A stretch of 64,000 nucleotides of DNA from an uncultured Clostridium sp. (GCA_900554175.1 USGK01000002.1:1-64000); one strand, 5' to 3'; counted from the first letter of the stretch, positions 1 to 7,367 are shown. Translations and numbers: made by a program. The notes: a model not told the origin generated them from the letters alone.

Positions 1-51
1 GACGGGATTTCCACCCACTAGATTACTTGCCCTTTTCTGGGCGCACAATTA

Positions 52-357
52 CTATTTTTTGTTTGGTAATCCCTTGCAAGTATCTATTACAATATCCTTT
101 AATCTTTCCTTATTATCTATATCTTCAACAAGATACATAGTTTTTTTCGATCCATCATAAGGTATTTTTTCTTTCATATTATACTTTTTATTACTTTTAA
201 CTATCTTTACAAGAAAATTGTCACCACCATAAAGACCACCAAATAATATATTATTATAATAAATTAAATATCCACCCATCATAGGCCTGCAAGTAATATT
301 ATCTAATAAATCTAATTGTTCTAAAATAAAATCTTTATATTCTTTTGATGTTGCCAT
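52..357 (-). CDS. TfoX N-terminal domain family protein
   Basis: A 101-residue protein that matches the stand-alone TfoX/Sxy N-terminal domain: an opening MATSKEYKDFILEQL helix, then TCRPMMGGYLIYYNN and a FGGLYGGDNFLVK strand region. In gammaproteobacteria TfoX is a competence regulator. In Firmicutes these short single-domain proteins have no established role, so I do not infer competence. The start ATG at 357 is preceded by GGAGTGA at good spacing. It lies just downstream of the GyrI-like gene on the same strand and is probably co-transcribed with it. This is chromosomal DNA outside the ICE. Confidence 0.8.
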   Translation of the reverse strand: MATSKEYKDFILEQLDLLDNITCRPMMGGYLIYYNNILFGGLYGGDNFLVKIVKSNKKYNMKEKIPYDGSKKTMYLVEDIDNKERLKDIVIDTCKGLPNKK

Positions 358-369
358 TGTTCATCACTC

Positions 370-1005
370 CTATATCTTTTTTATTGGATGTCTAATAACA
401 GTTTTTAATTTACTTACATCACATTTTCTTGGATCACTTAAATATATTTCGTGGTGTAATCTTTTATCTGTTATATCTAATTTATATCCGTTTTCTTCTG
501 CAAATGTGTGCATTAAATTAACTGTTGTTGGCTCATCATCATAACTACCAATGTGCATACTTTGAACACAAATACCTTCATCATAAGTTAAAAACTCAAC
601 TCTTGAAAAATCTTGTTTTTTCTTTTTTGTTGCTTCTTCAACAGCCCAATCAAAGTCTGATTTACTTACAAAGTCTGGTAATCTAATAATTGATATAAAG
701 TGCATTGCACCTTTATTATTATAATCAATAGTTCCATTCATACCATCTTGCCACCAAAATCCTTCAAGTGGTGGAACAACATATTCAAAAAATCCATCTA
801 TTTTATGAGTTCCTTTATAACTCATTTTTATTGTATATGCTATTCCATATAATAGCCCTATTGTATTTTGATATTCTCCATTTTCTTCATTTGGATTTCC
901 TGTTCCTCTTACTGCAATATAATTCATTTTAGGAACTTCTACAATATTTGGTTTATTTTTAGGCATATAAAACTCTTTATATTCTTTCTTAAAATCAAAA
1001 GCCAT
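370..1005 (-). CDS. GyrI-like small-molecule-binding domain protein
   Basis: About 211 residues, starting at MAFDFKKEYKEFY. The ATG at 1005 has GGAGAT 7 bases upstream, which favours it over the upstream in-frame starts. The sequence VPKMNYIAVRGTGNPNEENG and the later HEIYLSDPRKCD are typical of stand-alone GyrI-like (SOUL/AraC effector-binding fold) proteins of Firmicutes. Members bind small hydrophobic or cationic molecules, and some hydrolyse cyclopropanoid toxins; the ligand here is unknown. There is no DNA-binding domain. Before the ICE inserted, this gene would have directly followed queH-GNAT in the ruvB-queH operon. Confidence 0.8.
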   Translation of the reverse strand: MAFDFKKEYKEFYMPKNKPNIVEVPKMNYIAVRGTGNPNEENGEYQNTIGLLYGIAYTIKMSYKGTHKIDGFFEYVVPPLEGFWWQDGMNGTIDYNNKGAMHFISIIRLPDFVSKSDFDWAVEEATKKKKQDFSRVEFLTYDEGICVQSMHIGSYDDEPTTVNLMHTFAEENGYKLDITDKRLHHEIYLSDPRKCDVSKLKTVIRHPIKKI

Positions 1006-1036
1006 AATTAACATCTCCAATCTCAACAATAACTTA

Positions 1037-1576
1037 CTATTTATCTTTAACTTTTTTCTTTAAATCTTTTGAATAATATATTAAATCTGTACAAGTTAAA
1101 TTTCCACCTGTTATTTCTTCTTTATAATTATCTATAAAGAAATTCTTAACTGTTTTCTCATATTTATCAAATCCCTGCTTAACAAAGAAAGGAATATTGT
1201 TCTCTGTTGTTCCTATCAACATTCTGTCGTATTTCTGTTTATAATTACCGCATAATGATTTTAGAAGTGTTTTTGCATAACCTCTATTTCTATAATTTTC
1301 TTTTGTAACTATGTTCTTTAACTCTAATGTTTTTCTATCAATGTGTAAAATAACTGCAATAGAAATTAGTTCATCTGCTTTTTGAATAGCATATACATCA
1401 GAATCGTTCAAATACTTGTGTATCATATCTTTTGAAGGATCTGCCTCTAAAAGTAAATCAATATAATCTTCTTTATTTTCTATCTTTTTTACTTGCATTC
1501 TAGGTTTTCTTGGTATCTCGTAGCCATTGGGAATACTAGGTTTTGTAGTATTACGGTTATTATATCTGTCCTCCTC
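1037..1576 (-). pseudogene. Displaced 3' part of the original queH-GNAT gene (GNAT domain)
   Basis: An open frame that encodes a GNAT acetyltransferase domain (RNRGYAKTLL acetyl-CoA loop; GTTENNIPFFVKQGFDKYEK). By eye it is about 60% identical to the C-terminal half of the QueH-GNAT protein at 57418-58461. Similarity begins abruptly at the codons for SEEDRY, the sequence expected right after the QueH Cys-Gly-Cys motif. Upstream of that point is ICE DNA. The frame runs on to a TTG at 1600, but no ribosome binding site precedes it; the GAGGAGG at about 1570 has no usable start after it. I read it as the chromosomal 3' end cut off by ICE insertion. A stand-alone GNAT gene using the internal ATG (MQVKK) is less likely. 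Confidence 0.75.
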
Positions 1577-1605
1577 TGAATAAATATCATAAACCCACAA
1601 AAAGA
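1550..1605. other. ICE left junction (attL), core CCTCTGAA at 1573-1580
   Basis: The 8-bp core CCTCTGAA at 1573-1580 is repeated at 57951-57958. Leftward lies the chromosomal GNAT remnant; rightward lies ICE DNA with the arm containing AAACCCACAAA. The predicted crossover dinucleotide is TC at 1575-1576 (GA on the minus strand), inside a GAG codon in both copies. Homology between the two queH-GNAT copies stops at this point. Confidence 0.75.
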
Positions 1606-1669
1606 TATTTTATTTTATAATTTGCTTATCATATTCTATCATAATAATAAAAAATTTTCCATAAAAAAT

Positions 1670-1696
1670 GAAGATATTTACAAATAAAATATCTTC
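1670..1696 (-). terminator. Terminator after the serine recombinases
   Basis: A 10-bp perfect inverted repeat (GAAGATATTT / AAATATCTTC) with a 7-base loop, followed on the minus strand by a T-rich run. It sits between the stop of the second recombinase and the ICE left end, so it would stop recombinase transcription before attL. Confidence 0.7.
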
Positions 1697-1700
1697 ATAC

Positions 1701-3401
1701 TTAACCAAGTTTTTCTTCATTTCTCAATAGTGTTAAGTTCTCATTTCTCTTAATGTATTCTATTGCCCTTTGATACTCATCTTCATATTTGAATTTTATT
1801 GTTATCTCTTTACCCTCATGAACATATATATCTTCAATTAATTCATCTACAACTTCCTTTGATAATTCAGTGATATTTCTATATTTAGTAAATTTATCAA
1901 TCCAAATTGCATTTTCATCATTTTTATTAAACTTTGCTAATTCATTTTGAATATTTTGTATATTCTCTTGTATTCGATTTATAGAATTTGTATAAGAAAT
2001 AGAATACTCTTTATACTCTTCTTCAGTAATATTGCCTAATTTCCAATCCTCGTAAGCCATTTTTTTCAAATTTTTTTGTTTTTCACTTTTTTGTTCCAAA
2101 TTTTTTAGTCTATCTTTCATTGTCTCTATTCTATAATCAATATTATTAATGCTCTTAATATCTATTAAAGTCTGTTCAAAATCAACTATTAATTTTATTT
2201 GCATTTTTATTGCTTGTAAAACACTTTCCTCTAATATTGTATTTCTAATATTATGGCTTGTACATAAATCAATTGACCTTTGTTTATATGTAGAACATAC
2301 ATAATAGTAATATGGTCTTGGTTTTCCTTTATAATATCCTGATGGATTTTTACACATTGCTCTACCACAATCTGCACATTTTATGTGCCCTGCAAAATAA
2401 GTTAAATATCCTGTTTTACAAACTCTAGTGTCTCTATAATTGATTGCTTCTTGCACTTTTTCCCAAGTATCTCTGTCTATAATAGCCTCATGAGTGTTTC
2501 TTACTATTATCCATTCACTTTGTGGATTCTTGACATGTTTATGAACTTTATAGCTTATAAGCTTTCCTCTATTTTGAATTGTATCTCCACAATAAGTTTG
2601 GTCTTCTAGTATCCTTTGTAAAACAGTCATGTCCCAAGCATAACTTAGGTCTCCATCATTTCTTCTCCTACCACCACATTTTTGATTCAATTCAAGAAGT
2701 TTATGTCCCATAGGATTAAGTATCCCCATATCATTAAGTTTTTTAGCAATTTTCTTTCTTCCACATCCTTCTAGTGACCACCTATATATCATCTTTACAA
2801 CTCTTGCTGCATCCTCATCAACTATCAAATGATGAGAATCTTCAGGATCTTTTATATATCCATAAGGTGTAAATGCTGCAACATATTCTCCTCTTCTTTT
2901 TTTCATGGTAAGTACCGACCTTATTTTGTTTGAAATATCTCTGCAATATTCATCATTAATTAAATTTTTAAATGGAACTATAACATTATTTACAGAAGAA
3001 GGATCACTATAACTATCTATTCCATCATTAACAGCTATGAATCTAATATTGAATAAAGGAAATATTTGCTCTATATAATTACCAACCTCAATATAATTTC
3101 TTCCAAGTCTTGATAAATCTTTCACTATAATTGTATTAAATTTTTTGTCTTTCATGTCATCTAGCAATCTCTTGAATGCAGGTCTTTCAAAATCTGTTCC
3201 TGAATATCCATCATCCACATAATAATCGTATAAATTAAAATTACTTTTTTCATTTATAAAATCATTTAATAATTGCTTTTGATTAATTACACTATTACTT
3301 TCTGCTTTGTCCCCATCTTCTACTGATAATCTTACATACAATGCAACATTCCAAATTAAATTTTCTTCTTGATTAGAGGTATATCTATATCTTCTCCCCA
3401 T
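1701..3401 (-). CDS. Large serine recombinase 2 (TndX/TnpX-like)
   Basis: About 566 residues. The N-terminal resolvase domain has the nucleophile region ALYVRLSVEDGD (Ser near residue 26 from this start) and KDLSRLGRNYIEVGNYIEQIF. It is followed by a recombinase domain, a zinc-ribbon CADCG...YVCSTY, then a coiled coil and C-terminal region of the DUF4368 type. I chose the ATG at 3401 because AAAGGAGG lies just upstream. The start overlaps the end of recombinase 1, so the two are translationally coupled. It is the gene nearest the ICE left end. Family members catalyse site-specific excision and integration at a dinucleotide core, often GA, which agrees with the inferred attachment site. Confidence 0.95.
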   Translation of the reverse strand: MGRRYRYTSNQEENLIWNVALYVRLSVEDGDKAESNSVINQKQLLNDFINEKSNFNLYDYYVDDGYSGTDFERPAFKRLLDDMKDKKFNTIIVKDLSRLGRNYIEVGNYIEQIFPLFNIRFIAVNDGIDSYSDPSSVNNVIVPFKNLINDEYCRDISNKIRSVLTMKKRRGEYVAAFTPYGYIKDPEDSHHLIVDEDAARVVKMIYRWSLEGCGRKKIAKKLNDMGILNPMGHKLLELNQKCGGRRRNDGDLSYAWDMTVLQRILEDQTYCGDTIQNRGKLISYKVHKHVKNPQSEWIIVRNTHEAIIDRDTWEKVQEAINYRDTRVCKTGYLTYFAGHIKCADCGRAMCKNPSGYYKGKPRPYYYYVCSTYKQRSIDLCTSHNIRNTILEESVLQAIKMQIKLIVDFEQTLIDIKSINNIDYRIETMKDRLKNLEQKSEKQKNLKKMAYEDWKLGNITEEEYKEYSISYTNSINRIQENIQNIQNELAKFNKNDENAIWIDKFTKYRNITELSKEVVDELIEDIYVHEGKEITIKFKYEDEYQRAIEYIKRNENLTLLRNEEKLG

Positions 3402-5031
3402 AGCATACCTCCTTTTTTTCATTCAATGATAAATATTTAAATTCATCTCTATATTTGAAATTTATTATTATAGAATTATTTGAACATACCTCTATTGAAT
3501 CAATAAAATATTCAATCATTTCATAAGTTAGTTCTTTAGAATTACTAAAAAAATCTAGTGTATGTTCACTTACATTAGTATTTAACTTTTTTTCAACTCT
3601 TTTAATATTATTTATCTTTTCGCTTATATAATCTATATTTTTTATAATGTTATTTATTTTGTCTGTGTATTCAATAGAATAGTTTTTATATTCTTCTTCG
3701 GTAATATTACCTAATTTCCAATCTTCATATAAACTTACTTTTATACTTTTATATTTATTTAGATTAATATTTTCTTTTTCCAAGTCTTTATTGTATATAT
3801 TAATATTATCAATATTAGATTTTGTTTTATTTGCTTTTTTCATATTGTTAAATAAACTTATCTGTTGCTTAATAACTTTCCATACTATTTTTTTTAGCTT
3901 GTTTTCAGTTATAAAATGATTTGAACAAGCGTCTTTTGACCTAGACATATATGTTGAACAATTAAATGCAATTCTATCTTTTGTTTCAGGTCTATATTGT
4001 CTCTGTAAATGATATCCACAATCAGCACATTTTAATTTGCCCTTAAATAATGATTTTTCCTTTTCTTTTATATTAACTTTTATATATGCTTTTTTTCTTA
4101 ATTCATGAACCTTATTCCAAGTATCTCTGTCTATAATAGCTTCATGAGTATTTTCAACAATAGCCCAATTTTCCTTATCTTTCTTTATTCTCTTATGTAT
4201 TTTGTAACTAACATAAGTTGACTTACCTTGAACCATGTCTCCACAGTATCTTTGGTCATCTAGTATTTTTGAAATAGTAGAATCTCCCCAAAAATATCCA
4301 ATTCTATTAGTATTTTTTCTATTTAAGTTTCTGTATCCTGATGGATTTACAATATTTTTCTCATTTAAATAATTTGCAATTTTCTTTATTCCAAATCCTT
4401 TTAAATACAATTTATAAATTAGTCTAACAATTTTTGCAGCCTCATCATCTATTACTAAATGATGCTTGTCTTTTGAATCTTTTTTATACCCATAAGGAGC
4501 AATTCCACCCGTAAACAATCCGTTTTTTCGCATTACCTCTAATGCACTAGATACTTTTTTTGAAATGTCTCTTGCATACTCATCATTTATCAAATTTTTT
4601 AGTGGCAAGTTTAATTCGCTTATTGATTTTGGATTTAAATAACTATCTATATTATCATTTACTGCAATAAATCTAATATTAAATAAAGGAAATATTTGCT
4701 CTATATAATTTCCTGCCTCAATATAATTTCTTCCAAGTCTTGATAAGTCTTTTACAATGATAGTATTAAATTTATTTAACTTCATATCTTCAAATAACTT
4801 TTTGAATGCAGGTCTATTAAAATCTGTTCCAGTATAACCATCATCCACATAAATATTGTATAAAACAATATCCTCGCTATTTTTTAGGAATTCTTCTAAT
4901 AAATGTTTTTGACTTTCAATACTTGTGCTCTCTTCCTTATCTCCATCTTCTGAAGATAATCTCAAATATAGTGCAGCAGTCCATTTATTTAATATAATGT
5001 TACTATTAGTATATTTACTTTTCCTTGCCAT
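3385..5031 (-). CDS. Large serine recombinase 1 (TndX/TnpX-like)
   Basis: 548 residues with the same architecture as its downstream neighbour: catalytic AALYLRLSSEDGD (Ser26), KDLSRLGRNYIEAGNYIEQIF, recombinase domain, zinc-ribbon CADCGYHL...FNCSTY, coiled coil and a DUF4368-like tail. AAAGGAGG precedes the ATG. The two recombinases are clear paralogues with identical stretches in the catalytic domain but diverged C-terminal DNA-binding parts. They may therefore act as a heteromeric pair or recognise different arms. Its 3' end overlaps the next start by 17 bases. Which of the two catalyses integration cannot be told from the sequence. Confidence 0.95.
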   Translation of the reverse strand: MARKSKYTNSNIILNKWTAALYLRLSSEDGDKEESTSIESQKHLLEEFLKNSEDIVLYNIYVDDGYTGTDFNRPAFKKLFEDMKLNKFNTIIVKDLSRLGRNYIEAGNYIEQIFPLFNIRFIAVNDNIDSYLNPKSISELNLPLKNLINDEYARDISKKVSSALEVMRKNGLFTGGIAPYGYKKDSKDKHHLVIDDEAAKIVRLIYKLYLKGFGIKKIANYLNEKNIVNPSGYRNLNRKNTNRIGYFWGDSTISKILDDQRYCGDMVQGKSTYVSYKIHKRIKKDKENWAIVENTHEAIIDRDTWNKVHELRKKAYIKVNIKEKEKSLFKGKLKCADCGYHLQRQYRPETKDRIAFNCSTYMSRSKDACSNHFITENKLKKIVWKVIKQQISLFNNMKKANKTKSNIDNINIYNKDLEKENINLNKYKSIKVSLYEDWKLGNITEEEYKNYSIEYTDKINNIIKNIDYISEKINNIKRVEKKLNTNVSEHTLDFFSNSKELTYEMIEYFIDSIEVCSNNSIIINFKYRDEFKYLSLNEKKEVCYGEKI

Positions 5032-5132
5032 GCGAATTTTACCTCCTTTGCTTAATATTTTAATTTGATAAACCTCTTTTGTTAAATGTACAAAAATAGC
5101 TTTTTTTTTATTTTACACATTTGACAACAAAG

Positions 5133-5411
5133 TCATTTCATGTATTCATTTTTTAGTACTCTAGAAATACATTGCTCTGCTGTTATAGAACAATTATCTG
5201 AAAATTGTAATCTTACTATTGTTCCATTCACATTAAACACATAAGGATTTTTACATTTTTCTAAAAAATCTAATATTCTCTCATTACCTTTCTTATTTTC
5301 ATCTATCTTGATGTTTTCTAATTTATCAATTTCCTTAATATTTATTTCTTCAATAGTTTTATGTTTACATTGAAGAACCTTATATTCTAATTTTTCAAAA
5401 TCATATTTCAT
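5133..5411 (-). CDS. Small ICE accessory protein (DUF6870-like)
   Basis: 92 residues. The C-terminal half has the pattern ERILDFLEKCKNPYVFNVNG, then IVRLQFSDNCSITAEQCISR. This resembles the short proteins often encoded beside serine recombinases in clostridial ICEs; I assign the DUF6870 type from memory of the pattern. No catalytic motif is visible. It lies about 100 bases upstream of recombinase 1 on the same strand, so it may belong to the recombinase transcript. Confidence 0.6.
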   Translation of the reverse strand: MKYDFEKLEYKVLQCKHKTIEEINIKEIDKLENIKIDENKKGNERILDFLEKCKNPYVFNVNGTIVRLQFSDNCSITAEQCISRVLKNEYMK

Positions 5412-5416
5412 AAAAT

Positions 5417-5596
5417 CTATATAATTTCTACCTTATATGTAAATTTAGGCTTTGAGTTGAATATTTGATTTAAACTATCTTTTGTAGCATTTTCTATAAC
5501 TGTCCTCACATCATGTAATGCTTTTTCGCTATTCACTTGTTCATGATCCATTGTAATTTCCTTTATCATTTTAATTTTAATTCTATATTTTTTCAT
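5417..5596 (-). CDS. Small uncharacterised ICE protein
   Basis: 59 residues from MKKYRIKIKMIKE. The ATG at 5596 has AAAGGA upstream and is preferred to the longer frame, which would run through a terminator hairpin. It is basic at the N terminus, with an ENATKDSLNQIF helix and a short final strand (FTYKVEII). I do not recognise the family. It ends 5 bases before the next gene, so the two are probably co-transcribed. Confidence 0.55.
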   Translation of the reverse strand: MKKYRIKIKMIKEITMDHEQVNSEKALHDVRTVIENATKDSLNQIFNSKPKFTYKVEII

Positions 5597-5619
5597 AACT
5601 AATCTCTTCCTTTCAAATA

Positions 5620-5647
5620 AAGAGCTTGTATATTTCAACAAGCTCTT
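5620..5647 (-). terminator. Hairpin downstream of the small membrane ORF
   Basis: The 10-bp inverted repeat AAGAGCTTGT / ACAAGCTCTT has an 8-base loop. It lies between the small membrane ORF and the 59-residue gene. On the minus strand it is followed by TTTATTTG, so it is a weak terminator or a transcript-processing hairpin. Confidence 0.5.
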
Positions 5648-5657
5648 TTAATTAATT

Positions 5658-5828
5658 TTATTTTTTCTTTTTTGAATGTTCATTTAAGTATTTAATTTGT
5701 TCTTCATCTTCATATCTTTGTTCTTCTTCAGATTTATTTATATTTCCACTAATTAAAATTAACATCATAAATACTGCAAAAGAACTAAATAATATTATTA
5801 ATGTAGCCATTGAAATAATATCTAACAT
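5658..5828 (-). CDS. Small membrane protein, 56 residues
   Basis: A short ORF starting MLDIISMATLIILF, with one strong transmembrane segment (about residues 5-27) and a charged tail (NKSEEEQRYEDEEQIKYL). The ATG has GGAGGAA at good spacing. Directly upstream is a 9-bp hairpin (5851-5859 / 5866-5874) and then the probable structured RNA, so this ORF may be translated from the end of that transcript. Function unknown. Confidence 0.6.
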   Translation of the reverse strand: MLDIISMATLIILFSSFAVFMMLILISGNINKSEEEQRYEDEEQIKYLNEHSKKKK

Positions 5829-5844
5829 TTTTTATTCCTCCATA

Positions 5845-6215
5845 TGTTTCAGAGCTACCATTATAGATAGCCCTAAAAATTATTTATTCTATCATTTCTT
5901 AATTTCATTAGACTGCTATTGTTTCTAGCACATCGGAATTCCACCGGTCAGAACTCTGGCTTGTACTCATTGCTTGGGACGGCTCATTATATAAATAATG
6001 GACTACCTATATAACTTCAACGCTCGAACTATGACTATACAAAAGTTTCCTATATTACCTTCTCATACAAGTACCACACTTGTAGATTATCTAAATAGTT
6101 GCCAACCCACTTAGAATGTAATATTTGCTATGTATCTAACTACCTATAAAATTTTCAATGTGCTTGTCCATAATTTTGAAAAGATTAGTACCCTTTCACT
6201 TGTTTCCTCACTTAA
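5845..6215 (-). ncRNA. Candidate structured non-coding RNA
   Basis: A gap of about 400 bases without an ORF, visibly richer in G+C than its surroundings and with several local stems on the minus strand. These are TACAAGT/ACTTGTA (6066-6072, 6078-6084), GAGTTC/GAATTC around CCGG (5936-5956), a bulged stem around GTTGGCAAC near 6100, and a 9-bp stem at 5851-5874. Two similar segments ending in TATAGGTAGT occur within it. This looks like a conserved large RNA rather than a decayed gene. I cannot assign an Rfam family with confidence; raiA/ARRPOF-type RNA is one possibility to test. The exact ends are unknown. Confidence 0.5.
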
Positions 6216-6234
6216 ATGCAAAATAGCACCCCCC

Positions 6235-6711
6235 TTATCTAAAATTTCTTAAAATTTTTCTTAAATTATTTATTGCTTTTTTTATACTTCTATCAACAAC
6301 TTGATGTGCTATTCCCTCTAATCTAGCAATTTGATATGTATTTAAATCATCAAAATAATAATTTTTTATTCTTCTCTTTTGATTTTCAGGCAACATTTCA
6401 ATAGCTTTTTTCAATTCTTCAAATGTTGTCTGTTTTATAAACTCATCTTCTATGCTAATTGTCTTTTCTTTAGTTCGTTTTTCTAAATTATTTTCATAAA
6501 TTTCAGAATGCTCTATGTGTCTATCAAATTCATTCATTTCAGATAAATCTTCTAATTCAAATTCATTAAAAGCATTATTTTGTTTTTCATTTATTTCAAT
6601 TTCTTGAAAAATTCCCATTCCATCTTTAAAGCTAACAAAAAACTTATTTCCCACTTTTTTTAATGTATATGGATTATCTTTATGCTTTCTTCTTTTTGGA
6701 TTTTCGTCCAT
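6235..6711 (-). CDS. Small sigma-70-like ICE regulator
   Basis: About 158 residues from MDENPKRRKHKDNPYTLKKVG. The N terminus is of the type seen in Firmicutes ICE sigma-like proteins. The C terminus is a region-4-like helix-turn-helix: EELKKAIEMLPENQKRRIKNYYFDD, then NTYQIARLEGIAHQVVDRSI. No region 2 core-binding motif is obvious, so it may be a degenerate sigma factor or an activator. The ATG at 6711 follows GGAGG by 7 bases; the upstream TTG of the open frame is inside the hairpin. That ribosome binding site lies in the 3' arm of an 18-bp hairpin, so translation is probably coupled to the preceding ORF. Confidence 0.8.
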   Translation of the reverse strand: MDENPKRRKHKDNPYTLKKVGNKFFVSFKDGMGIFQEIEINEKQNNAFNEFELEDLSEMNEFDRHIEHSEIYENNLEKRTKEKTISIEDEFIKQTTFEELKKAIEMLPENQKRRIKNYYFDDLNTYQIARLEGIAHQVVDRSIKKAINNLRKILRNFR

Positions 6712-6719
6712 ATAAAAAA

Positions 6720-6763
6720 CCTCCAATCAACACGAATCTCTAAAAATTCGTGCTAATTGGAGG
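6720..6763 (-). promoter_or_regulatory. 18-bp hairpin hiding the sigma-like gene's ribosome binding site
   Basis: On the minus-strand RNA, CCTCCAATTAGCACGAAT (6746-6763) pairs fully with ATTCGTGTTGATTGGAGG (6720-6737), using two G-U pairs, across an 8-base loop. The GGAGG at the end of the second arm is the ribosome binding site of the sigma-like gene. The TAG stop of the upstream 61-codon ORF (6740-6742) lies inside the loop. A ribosome translating that ORF would open the stem. This is the classic geometry of translational coupling. Confidence 0.75.
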
Positions 6764-6925
6764 CGAACGGCAATGAGATAAACTAGCTAGTCCACTCAAA
6801 TAAAAAAATATATAAAAAGCTAAAAATAAGCCATTAGACACAAGTATGCCTAATGACTCTAATACAATTCTATAAAATATAACAATATATAAGATTATAC
6901 AGAAAGATAATACTCTATTTTCCAT
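6740..6925 (-). CDS. 61-residue membrane leader ORF upstream of the sigma-like gene
   Basis: Starts MENRVLSFCIILYIVIFYR, after GGAGGG with a 6-base spacer. Residues 5-50 are strongly hydrophobic (one or two membrane segments), and the tail reads SHCRSPPISTNF. Its last codons form the 5' arm of the 18-bp hairpin and its stop is in the loop. Its translation may therefore matter as much as its product: it would unmask the sigma start. It could also be a genuine small membrane protein that senses or anchors. I know of no named family. Confidence 0.6.
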   Translation of the reverse strand: MENRVLSFCIILYIVIFYRIVLESLGILVSNGLFLAFYIFFYLSGLASLSHCRSPPISTNF

Positions 6926-6940
6926 AATACACCCTCCAAA

Positions 6941-6957
6941 GCAGAGCTATCCTCTGC
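6941..6957 (-). promoter_or_regulatory. Small hairpin before the 61-codon ORF
   Basis: GCAGAG / CTCTGC with a 5-base loop, 10 bases upstream of the GGAGGG of the 61-codon ORF. It could influence ribosome access or transcript stability. It is short, and its significance is uncertain. Confidence 0.35.
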
Positions 6958-7034
6958 ATCAAAACTTATATATTCACTTAATTTTTCTTTAGGTAAATTA
7001 AGATAAAGCGAGTGTATTACTAGGATTTCTATAC

Positions 7035-7081
7035 AAAAAAGAACACACCAATATATAAAAATTTAATACATTAGTATGTTC
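7035..7081 (-). terminator. Strong terminator/attenuator in the sigma leader
   Basis: On the minus-strand RNA the arms 7066-7081 and 7041-7056 form a 16-bp stem (a few G-U pairs) starting GAACAUAC and ending GUGUGUUC, with a 9-base loop, followed by TTTTTT. It lies directly after the stop of the 9-codon ORF and before the 61-codon ORF and sigma-like gene. Full-length transcription would need read-through, which suggests attenuation. Confidence 0.7.
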
Positions 7082-7082
7082 T

Positions 7083-7112
7083 TTAGTTTTTATTCAAATA
7101 TAGATAATCCAT
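7083..7112 (-). CDS. 9-codon leader peptide ORF (MDYLYLNKN)
   Basis: ATG at 7112, preceded by GGGAGGG with a 5-base spacer; stop TAA at 7083-7085. The peptide is MDYLYLNKN. Two bases after the stop the arm of a 16-bp terminator begins. The start codon lies in one arm of a 10-bp inverted repeat (7102-7111 with 7154-7163), so initiation may be structure-controlled. Short ORFs of this kind before tet(M)-type and erm-type genes control read-through by ribosome behaviour. That analogy is an inference here. Confidence 0.55.
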   Translation of the reverse strand: MDYLYLNKN

Positions 7113-7176
7113 TTTATCCCTCCCAAAATGTTAGTACATCATTTGTAAATCAGTGGATTATCTTATGTATATCAAC

Positions 7177-7231
7177 ATAATAGCATCTTTTTTGTGCGAA
7201 ACTTGTCGAACTTTGCGAAAAGCACAAAAAA
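7177..7231 (-). promoter_or_regulatory. Candidate extended -10 promoter with overlapping inverted repeat
   Basis: On the minus strand TGCTATTAT (-10 hexamer at plus 7177-7182) is an extended -10 with no good -35. Immediately upstream is a 10-bp inverted repeat, TTTTTTGTGC (7188-7197) and GCACAAAAAA (7222-7231), enclosing repeated TTTCGC/TTCGAC elements. It would drive the leader, 61-codon ORF and sigma-like gene, and the repeat is a plausible operator. Confidence 0.4.
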
Positions 7232-7367
7232 CTTTATGAAATCTGTATTTTTTATTTTCGTATAGTAAATAAGTGCTTTCATATAACTTTTTTCTTTACT
7301 TGACACAAATTATAATATGATTTTTTATTTATGGAGAAAGTAGGCACTTAGGTGGCATATAGGTGGC

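Noticed and set aside
1..51. Small GCCC-TTTT-GGGC hairpin at the window edge
   Set aside because: Its context is cut off by the window end, so a terminator or other function cannot be judged.
5040..5140. Promoter for the serine recombinases upstream of 5031
   Set aside because: TTGTCA and T/A-rich -10-like words exist, but no pair with 16-18 base spacing; not listed as a feature.
5945..6060. Possible group I or group II intron core in the non-coding region (words like TATAGGTAGTCC and GAGCCGTCCC)
   Set aside because: The conserved core elements are not present together in the right order and no intron-encoded protein is nearby; kept only as an unnamed structured RNA.
7200..7222. Possible LexA/SOS box around TCGAAC near the sigma leader
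   Set aside because: Only one half-site fits CGAAC-N4-GTTCG; the second half does not match, so SOS control is not supported.
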